Origin: Pseudomicrostroma phylloplanum
Taxonomy: Eukaryota > Basidiomycota > Exobasidiomycetes > Microstromatales
Direction of reading: 5' to 3'
Assembly (NCBI GenBank): GCA_039545275.1
Contig: BCHS01000019.1
Coordinates: 1-64,000 of the forward strand
DNA length: 64,000 nt
The notes beneath the pieces were generated by a model. That model worked only from the letters and a program-made list of their open reading frames with translations. It had not been told where the DNA came from and made no database searches. Numbering within the stretch: position 1 is the stretch's first letter; each line of letters opens with the position of its first letter. Shown one piece after another: positions 50,401-59,400 of the stretch. Made by a program: the position numbers and the translations under genes.

Positions 50401-53400
50401 AAGCCGACGAAGCGACACTTGAGGCTGAGGAGGCAGCGGCCGCAGACGAGGCCGATCCGAGCGACACTGCAGCCTGTGCAGCGACCGAGGCCGAGCTAGC
50501 GACCGAGGCAGCGGAAGCTTGAGCAGCAACAGCCGATGCAGAGGCAGCGCCAGCGGCAGAAGTAGCAGACGCGACCACACCAGCAGCCGAGGTCGAGGCA
50601 TCAGCAGCGGCAGATGCAGCTGAAGCAGCAGCGACCGAGGCGACAGCTGAAGCGGAGGCGAGAGCACCGACGGCCGATGTTGAGGCTGCAGAAACCACCG
50701 AGATAGCGTAAGCACTAGCCGAGGCAGAGGCAGCAGAAGCCACGGAGGCGGCGTAGGAGCTAGCAGACACCGAAGCAGCGCTGACGGCCGCAGCTGCAGA
50801 CGATTGAGCAGAGGCGGCGGAAGAAGCAGCTGCTGCAGCAGCGGACGTGGCCGAGTTGACAGCAGCAGTGGCCGAAGCGGCAGCAGCGACGGCTGCAGCG
50901 GATGCAACAGACGCAGCACTGGAAGCGGACGAGGCGACACTGGCAGCCGATGAGGAAGCGGCAGCAGAAGAAGCGGAGCCAAGGGACACCGCAGCCTGGG
51001 CGGCAGAGGAGGCCGAAGCAGCGACTGAGGCAGCGGAGGCTTGAGCAGCAACGGCCGAAGCGGATGCGACACCAGCGGCAGAAGTAGCGGAAGCGACGAC
51101 CCCAGCAGCTGACGTCGAAGCGGCAGCTGCAGCAGAGGCAGCCGAGGCCGAGGCGACGGAGGCAGCAGAAGATGCCGAGGCGAGGGCTCCACTTGCAGAG
51201 GTCGAGGCAGCCAATGCAGCCGCCGCAGCCGAAGCGGCAGCAACTGAGACAGCAGCAGAGGCAGAGGCGAGCGCTCCACTGGCAGAGGTCGAGGCAGCGG
51301 CGGCGACCGAGGCAGCGTAAGAGCTAGCCGAGACTGCGGCAGCGCTGGCTACAGAGCTGGCCGACGACAGAGCAGCTGCTGCCGAGGATGCAGCAACACC
51401 GGCAGCGGAGGTAGCCGAGTTGACAGCAGCAGTAGCAGATTGGGCAGCGGCAACGGCGGCGGCAGACGCGACCGAAGCAGCGCTCGAGGCTGAAGCTGCG
51501 ACGCTAGCAGCCGACGACGAGGCTGCAGCAGACGAAGCGGATCCCAGGGAGACGGCGGCCTGAGCAGCAGACGAAGCCGAAGCAGCGACTGACGAGGCAG
51601 ATGCCTGAGCTGCCACGGCAGCAGCAGAAGCAACACCAGCAGCAGAGGTAGCAGAAGCGACGACGCCAGCAGCCGAGGTCGATGCAGCAGAGGCAGCAGA
51701 GGCGGCAGAGGCGGCGGCAACGGAAGCGACAGCCGAGGCCGAGGCAAGGGCTCCGCTGGCAGAAGTAGAGGCAGCGGCAACGACTGAGGCAGCGTACGAG
51801 CTAGCAGAGGCAGAGGCCGCGCTAGCGACCGATGCAGCAGAAGACAGGGCAGCACCGGCAGCTGAGGTAGCCGAGTTGACAGCAGCAGTTGCGGACTGAG
51901 CGGCAGCGACAGCGGCAACAGAGGCCACGGAAGCAGCGCTAGCGGCCGAAGACGCCACGCTGGCAGCGGACGATGATGCAGCAGCAGACGAGGCGGAGCC
52001 CAAGGACACGGCAGCCAAGGCAGCAACGGAAGCCGAGCTGGCGACCGACGAGGCAGAAGCCTGAGCGTTGGCAGCAGCGAGGGAAGCTGCACCGGCGGCC
52101 GAGGTGGCAGAGGCGACAATGCCCGCAGCCGAAGTGGAAGCAGCGGCAGCGGCAGATGAAGCCGAGGCGGCGGCAACAGATGCGGCAGCAGAGGCTGAAG
52201 CCAAGGCGCCGCTGGCAGAGGTCGAAGCAGCGGCTACCACGGAAGCAGCGTACAAGCTGGCAGAGGCTGCTGCGACGCTAACGGCTGAGGCAGCAGACGA
52301 CTGGGCAGCGACGACCGAAGCAGCAGCCGAGGATGCAGCAGCGGCAGCAGCAGAGGTAGCTGAGTCGACGGCGGCAGTGGCAGACTGGGCTGCGGCGACG
52401 GCAGCGGCAGAAGCGACCGAAGCAGCGCTAGAAGCCGAGGCTGCGACACTGGCGGCCGACGAAGAAGCAGCTGCTGACGAGGCCGAGCCAAGAGACACGG
52501 CGGCCTGAGCAGCAGACGAGGCAGAAGCTGCTACCGAAGAGGCCGAGGCCTGAGCAGCGACGGCCGAAGCCGAGGCAGCTCCAGCAGCGGCGGTAGCAGA
52601 AGCGACGACGCCAGCGGCCGAGGTCGAAGCAGCCGAGGCAGCCGAGGAAGCCGACGAAGCTGCAGCAGACACGGCGGCAGAAGCTGAGGCAGCAGCCGAC
52701 GAGGCAGCAGCAGAGGCGGCAGCCATAGCACCGCTTGCAGAAGATGCAGCAACAGCAGCGACCGAAGCAGCATACGAGCTAGCAGAGGCAGAGGCGACGC
52801 TGGCAACGGAAGCGGCAGACGACTGAGCAGCAGCGGCCGATGCAGCGGCCGAAGAAGCGGCAGCAGCTGCGGCTGCTGTGGCAGAGTTGACGGCGGCAGT
52901 AGCAGACTGAGCGGCAGCAAGAGCAGCAGCAGAAGCGACTGATGCAGCGCTGGAGGCCGAGGCTGCGACGCTAGCAGCCGACGAAGATGCAGCAGCGGAG
53001 GAAGCCGAGCCGAGCGACACAGCGGCCAAAGCAGCAGACGCGGCCGAATTTGCTACCGCAGAGGCCGAAGCCTGAGCAGCGACGGCCGAAGCCGAGGCAG
53101 CTCCAGCTGCAGAGGTAGCAGACGCGACGACGCCAGCAGCCGAGGTCGAAGCAGCGGAGGCAGCCGATGAAGCTGACAAAGCAGCGGCCGAGGCCGCTGC
53201 AGAGGCGGAAGCGGCAGCGACCGAAGCAGCAGACGAGGCTGAAGCGAGAGCCGCACTGGCAGAGGTCGAGGCTGCGGCTGCCACAGCAGCGGCGGACGAG
53301 CTGGCAGAGGCGGCGTAAGAGTTCGCAGAGGCTGCGGCAACGCTAGCGACTGAGCTAGCGGACGACAGAGCAGCAGCAGCAGACGAGGCGGCTGCGCCGG

Positions 53401-56400
53401 CGGCCGAGGTAGCCGAGTTGACCGCGGCAGTGGCAGACTGTGCAGCTGCCAGGGCAGAAGCGGACGCGACCGAAGCAGCGCTGGAAGCCGAGGCTGCGAC
53501 GCTGGCGGCCGACGACGAGGCTGCAGCAGACGAAGCGGATCCCAGGGAGACGGCGGCCTGAGCAGCAGACGAAGCCGAAGCAGCGACTGATGAAGCCGAA
53601 GCCTGAGCGCTGGCAGCGGCAGCCGAAGCAACGCCGGCAGCAGAGGTAGCGGATGCCACTACTCCAGCAGCCGAGGTCGATGCGGCAGAGGCAGCCGAAG
53701 CGGCCGAGGCAGCAGCGACCGAGGCGACAGCTGAAGCGGAGGCGAGAGCACCCAGCGCGGACGACGAGGCGACGGCAGCGATCGAGGCGGCGTACGAGCT
53801 GGCAGAGACCGACGCGACGCTTGCCACGGAGACGGCCGAGGCTCGGGCAGCGTCAGCCGATACCGAAGCAGAGTTGATAGCAGCAGAGGCAGCAGAGGCA
53901 ACAGCAGCAGCAGATGCAGAGGCTACAGAGGCTGCGCTGGAAGCCGAGGCTGCGACGCTGGAAGCAGACGATGCGGCGGCAGCGGAAGATGCAGAACCCA
54001 GAGACACGGCGGCCACAGCAGCAGCCGAAGCCGAAGAGGCGACCGAGGCAGCAGACAGGGAAGCGGCATTGGCAGCAGCAGAAGCGACGCCTGCAGCCGA
54101 AGTGGCAGAAGCAAGGACAGCGGCAGCCGAAGCCGAAGCCTGGGAAGCGGCGGCCGAAGCAGATGCTCCAGCGCTGGACGCAGCAGCAGAAGCAGATGCC
54201 AATGCTCCAGCAGCAGATGCCGAGGCAACCGAGGCAACCGAAGCGGCGTAAGAGTTGGCAGAGACAGCGGCGACTGAAGCAGACGAGGCAGCGGCAGCCG
54301 AAGCAGACGAGGCAACTGCAACAGCCGAAACAGAAGCTACGCTAGCAACTGATGCGGCCGACGCGAGGGCAGCAGAAGCAGCCGAGGCAGCAGCACCCAC
54401 AGCCGAAGTAGCCGAGTTGACTGCAGCGGTGGCAGAGGCGGCAGCTGCAGCAGCAGCAGCGGATGCGACTGAAGCGGCGCTGGAAGCCAAGGCTGCGACA
54501 TTGGAAGCGGACGAGGCGGCAGCAGCAGACGAGGCAGAGCCCAGTGACACGGCAGCCAGAGCGGCAGAAGCAGCTGAGCTGGCGACCGAGGCAGCAGAGC
54601 TCTGGGCAGCGGCAGCAGATGCGGCAGCTACGCCAGCAGCAGAGGTAGCAGAGGCAACGAGACCAGCAGCCGAGCTGGAGGCCTGTGCGACAGCTGCAGA
54701 GGCAGAGGCAGAGGCCGAAGAAGCCGAGGCCGCGGCGGCAACAGCTGAAGCAGAGGCAGCTGAGACAGCTGCAGCGGCCGAGCTAGCAGCGCCGGAAATC
54801 ACCGAGGACGCGTACACGTTGGCAGAGATAGCCACGGCTGCGGCGGAGGACAGAGCGTCAGCGGCCACGCTGGAGGCCATGCTGGCAACCGAAGCGGCTG
54901 AAGACAGCAGAGCAGCAGCAGACGAGGCAGCGGCTCCAGCAGCCGAGGTAGCCGAGCCGACGGCAGCACTGGCAGAGGCAGCAGCAGAGGCGGCGGCAGC
55001 AGAAGCAACCGACGCGATGCTGGAAGCCTGAGCTGCCACACTGGCAGCAGAGCTAGAGGCAGCAGCCGACGAAGCGGATCCCAAAGACACGGCAGCCAGA
55101 GCGGCGGCAGCAGCCGAGCTAGCAACCGAGGCAGCGGAGCTCTGGGCAGCAGCAGCGGAAGCAGCAGCGACACCGGCAGCAGACGTGGCAGAGGCGACAA
55201 TGCCGGCAGCCGAGCTCGAAGCAGCACCTGCAGCGGAGGCAGCGGAAGCAGCAGCAGCAGAAGCCAAGGATGCAACAGAGCCTGCCGAGGCAGAGACGCT
55301 CGCAGCGTAGGCGGCAGCAGACGCAGACGCAGACGCTGCGGCGACAGAGGCCGAAGACAGAGCTCCAGAAGCAGACGTGGCAGCGTTGTTGGCGACCGAA
55401 GATGCATATGCGTTGGCCGACGACAAGGCAGCAGCAGCAGCCGACGACGCTGAAGAGACAGCTCCGGCAACGGCGACGGATGCGACCGAGGCGACCGAGG
55501 CAGCGTAGACGCTGGCTGAGGACTGTGCTGCGACAGCAGAGTTGGAGGCTGCGCTTGCTACCGAGGCGGCTGACGACAGCAGAGCAGCAGCGGACGAAGC
55601 AGCAACAGCAGCAGCGGAGGTGGCCGAGCCGATAGCAAGAGTGGCAGAGGCAGCGGCATTAGCGGCAGCTACTGAAGCAGAAGACGCCATGCTGGAAGCC
55701 TGAGCTGCCACACTGGCAGCAGAGCTAGAGGCAGCAGCCGACGAAGCAGATCCCAAGGACACGGCGGCCAGAGCGGCGGCAGCAGCCGAGCTAGCAACCG
55801 AGGCAGCAGAGCTCTGGGCAGCGGAAGCGGAAGCGGCAGCAACACCGGCAGCGGACGTGGCAGAAGCTACCACGCCAGCGGCAGAAGTCGAAGCGAGCGA
55901 AGCCGAAGCAGCGGCAGCAGAAGCTACGGCGGCAGCCGAAGCAGAGAGGCCAGCTGCGGACGACGAAGCTGCTGAAGCGTATGAAGCGGCGGAAGCCGAG
56001 GCAGACGAGGCAGCAGCAGCGGCGGACAGGGAGGCGACGCTGGCAGCGGACGAGGCCGAAGACAAGGCAGCAGCTGCCGAAGCTGAAGCAACGGAGTTGA
56101 CCGAGGCAATGTACGAGTTCGCAGAGGATGCGGCTCCATTGACAGCGGCTGAAGCCGATGCGAGAGCTGCGTTTGCGGCAACGGAGGCGACGGATGCAAC
56201 GGAAACGGCGTATGCGTTGGCCGAAGAAGCAACGGCTGCGGCAGAAGACGAGGCGGATGCGAGGGCAACAACGGCAGAGGCCGCGGCAGCACTGACGGCC
56301 GAAGAAGCCAGGGCCTGAGCAGCAGCGGCCGACGAAGAGGCAGCATTGGCGGACGAAGAAGCCTGATCACAGGAGCCCTTGGCCGACGACGAAGCTGCTG

Positions 56401-59400
56401 CTGCAGAAGAAGATGCGGCCGCCATAAGGCTGTTCGCCCAGGCTTGCAGGACATTGACCGAGGAAGCAGCAACGGCTGATGACGACGAGCCCAGTGAGGC
56501 TGCAGCAGCTGCAGCGGACGAAGCCGAGGCAAGGACCGACGAAGCAGAGGCGGCGGCGGCGGCAGCAGAAGAAGAGGCAGCGGCGGCAGCGGATGAAGCA
56601 GAAGCAACGACAGCAGCAGCCGAGGCGGAAGCCGCAGAGGCAGACGCAGAGGCAGAAGACGCAGAGGCCGATGCCTTGGATGAGACAGCTGCCAATGAGG
56701 CCGACACGCTCGCTGCGTACGCGGCAGCGGATGCCGATGCGGACGAGGCTACAGCTGCGGCCGACGAGACGGCGCCTGCTGCAGAGGTAGAGGCTGCCGA
56801 GGCGGCAGCAGCAGCGTAAGAGCTAGCGGAGGCCGAAGCGATCGAAGCCGAAGCCGAAGCGCCAGCCATGGAGACCGAAGCGGCGCTGAGGACAGACGAC
56901 TGGGATGCCACAGCTGCAGAAGCCGAAGCGGCAGCAGCGCCGACAGCAGACGTGGCGGATGCGATGGCAGCAGTGGCAGACGCGGCAACAGCAGCAGCAG
57001 ATGCAGAGGCTACAGAGGCTGCGCTGGAAGCCGAGGCTGCGACGCTGGAAGCAGACGACGCCGCGGCTGCTGAAGACGCTGAGCCAAGAGACACGGCGGC
57101 TTGAGCAGCGGAGGAGGCAGAAGCAGCGACCGAGGCAGCTGAAGACAATGCAGCAGCAGCAGAGGCCGAGGCGCTGGCAGCGGCAGAAGTAGCAGAAGCG
57201 ACGACGCCAGCGGCCGAGGTGGAAGCAGCTGCGGCAACACTCGAGGCAGCGACAACAGCAGCAGAAGCCGAAGCAACTACACCTGAAGCTGAAGTAGCAA
57301 TGTTGGCGGCGGAAGCCGAGACAAGCGAAGCGTACGACGAAGCAGATGCAGAAGCAACGGAAGCGGCTGCTGCAGCCGAAGACAAGGCAGAGGCGGCAGA
57401 TACCGAGGCGGCAGCGGCGACGCTAGCGGCTGACGAGGCAGCGACGGAGACCTGAGAGGCGGCCGAGTTGGAAGCCACTGAGATGACCGAGGCAGCGGAC
57501 ACCAAGGCACCGTTGGCAGCAGTCTGAGCGCTGAAGATCACCGAAGCAGCCGAGCTGGCAGCCGCAGAGGCAGCAGACGTGGCGACGGATACGACCGAAG
57601 ATGCCGACGACACTGCTGCGCTGGCTGAGAGCGTGGCAGCGGCGGCAGCAGCGGTGGCTGCAGAGACAGCCGACGAGGCAGACGATGCTACGGCAGCAGC
57701 AGAAGTCGCGGCGGCAGCGGCAGCAGACGATGCCGAGGCGATGGCTGCAGCAGCGGAGCTCGAGGCCACGGCCGAGGCAGATGATCCGAGAGTCGCAGCG
57801 GAAGCAGCAGCTGAGGATGCGGACGCGATCGCGGCTGCTGCAGAGCTTGACGCAGCTGCGGCAGAGAGCGAGGCGCTGGCAGCAGCAGAGCTGGCAGAAG
57901 CCTGAGCAGCGCTGGCCGATGCAACCACCAGGGCGGCGGCGGAAGTGGCAGAGTTAGCAGCAGCGCTGGCGGATGCTACGACACCAGCAGCAGAGGTCGA
58001 GGCGGCGTTTGCGACGGCAGAGGCAGTGGCGGCAGCAGAGGCTGCAGACACCGACACCTGGTTGGCGTACGCGATGGCAGAGGCAGAAGCGGCGGCTGCA
58101 ACAGATGCGGCAGAAGCAGAGGCAACGCTGGCTGCAGACGAAGCTGATGCGACGGCGGCGTTGGCGACCGAGGAAGCGGAAGAGAGGGCACCAGAGGCTG
58201 ACGTGGCAGCACCGGAAACAACTCCAGCTGCAGAGGCAGAAGCGGCGGATGCTACCGACGAGGCCGATGCCATGGAAACACTAGCCTTGGAAGCAGCAGC
58301 GGCAGCGACGGATGAGGCCGAGGAGATGACTGCGGCTGCCGAAGTGGAAGCAGCCAAAGCGGCGGACGAGGCCGAGTTGACTGCGGCCGTAGCAGCTGCT
58401 GTGGCGGAAGAGATGGCCGAGCTTGCACTGAGGTTGACAGCGCTCGCAGATGCAACGACGGAGGCAGCGGCCGATGCAGCAGAAGCTGACACCGATGCAG
58501 CAGACGACGAGGCAGATGCAGCAGCAGATGAACCCAGAGACACGGCAGCAGACGCAGCAGCAGCAGCCGACGAAGCGACGGAAGAGGCAGAAGCGGTAGC
58601 AGCGGCAGCGGCAGCCGAGGCCGACGCGACGGCAGCAGTAGCCGATGCTACCACCGCAGCTGCTGAGGTCGAAGCACTGTTGGCCACCGCCGAAGCGGAC
58701 GAGGCAGCAGCAGCAGCAGCCGTCGAAGCAGAAGCGGAAGCAAGGACCACGGCGGCAGAGGCGAAAGAAGCCTGCACCGAAGCGACCGAAGCTGCCGATG
58801 CGGAAGCGGCGACGGCCGCAGCCGAGGCCGAGCTGACTGCGACAGCAGCAGACGAAGTGGCGGCGGCGGCTGACGCAGCGGCGTTCTGTGCTACGAGCGA
58901 GGCCGAGGATGCTGCAGCCGAAGCGGAGGCGGCGGCGCTGCTCGCGACCGAAGCAGCCGAGGAGACAGCGCCGTTGGCTGCAGTCGAGGCCGACGAGATG
59001 ACACCGGCAGCAGAGGTGGAAGCCGCAAGAGCCACGGCGGCGGCCGAAGAGGTGGCCGCTGCGGCTGATGAGACTACCACTGCTGCAGCGCTGGATGCGG
59101 AAGCGGCGGCAGCCGAAGCCGAGGCGGCAACGAGAGCAGCCGACGACGAGGCAGATGCAGCTGCTGATGATCCCAGCGACACGGCAGCAGAAGCACTGGC
59201 CGCAGCTGCCGCGGCAACAGAGGACGCAGACGATGCGACCGAGCTGGCAGAGGCAGTGGCGGCAGCTGCAGCCGACGTGGCAGAGGATACCACCTTGGCT
59301 GCCGATGCGGCGGCGGCGGCGGCGGCTGACGAGGCAGAGTTGATGACCGAGGTAGCCGACGAGGTTGCGTAGCTGGCAGCTGAAGCTGCGCTCACGGTGG

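Noticed and set aside
57945..59372. Plus-strand 475-aa Ala/Glu-rich ORF and similar antisense ORFs across 30-59 kb
   Set aside because: They are the reverse complement of the Ala/Ser codons of the giant gene (GCN/TCN read backwards avoids stops). They lack signal peptides or domains and begin and end arbitrarily.
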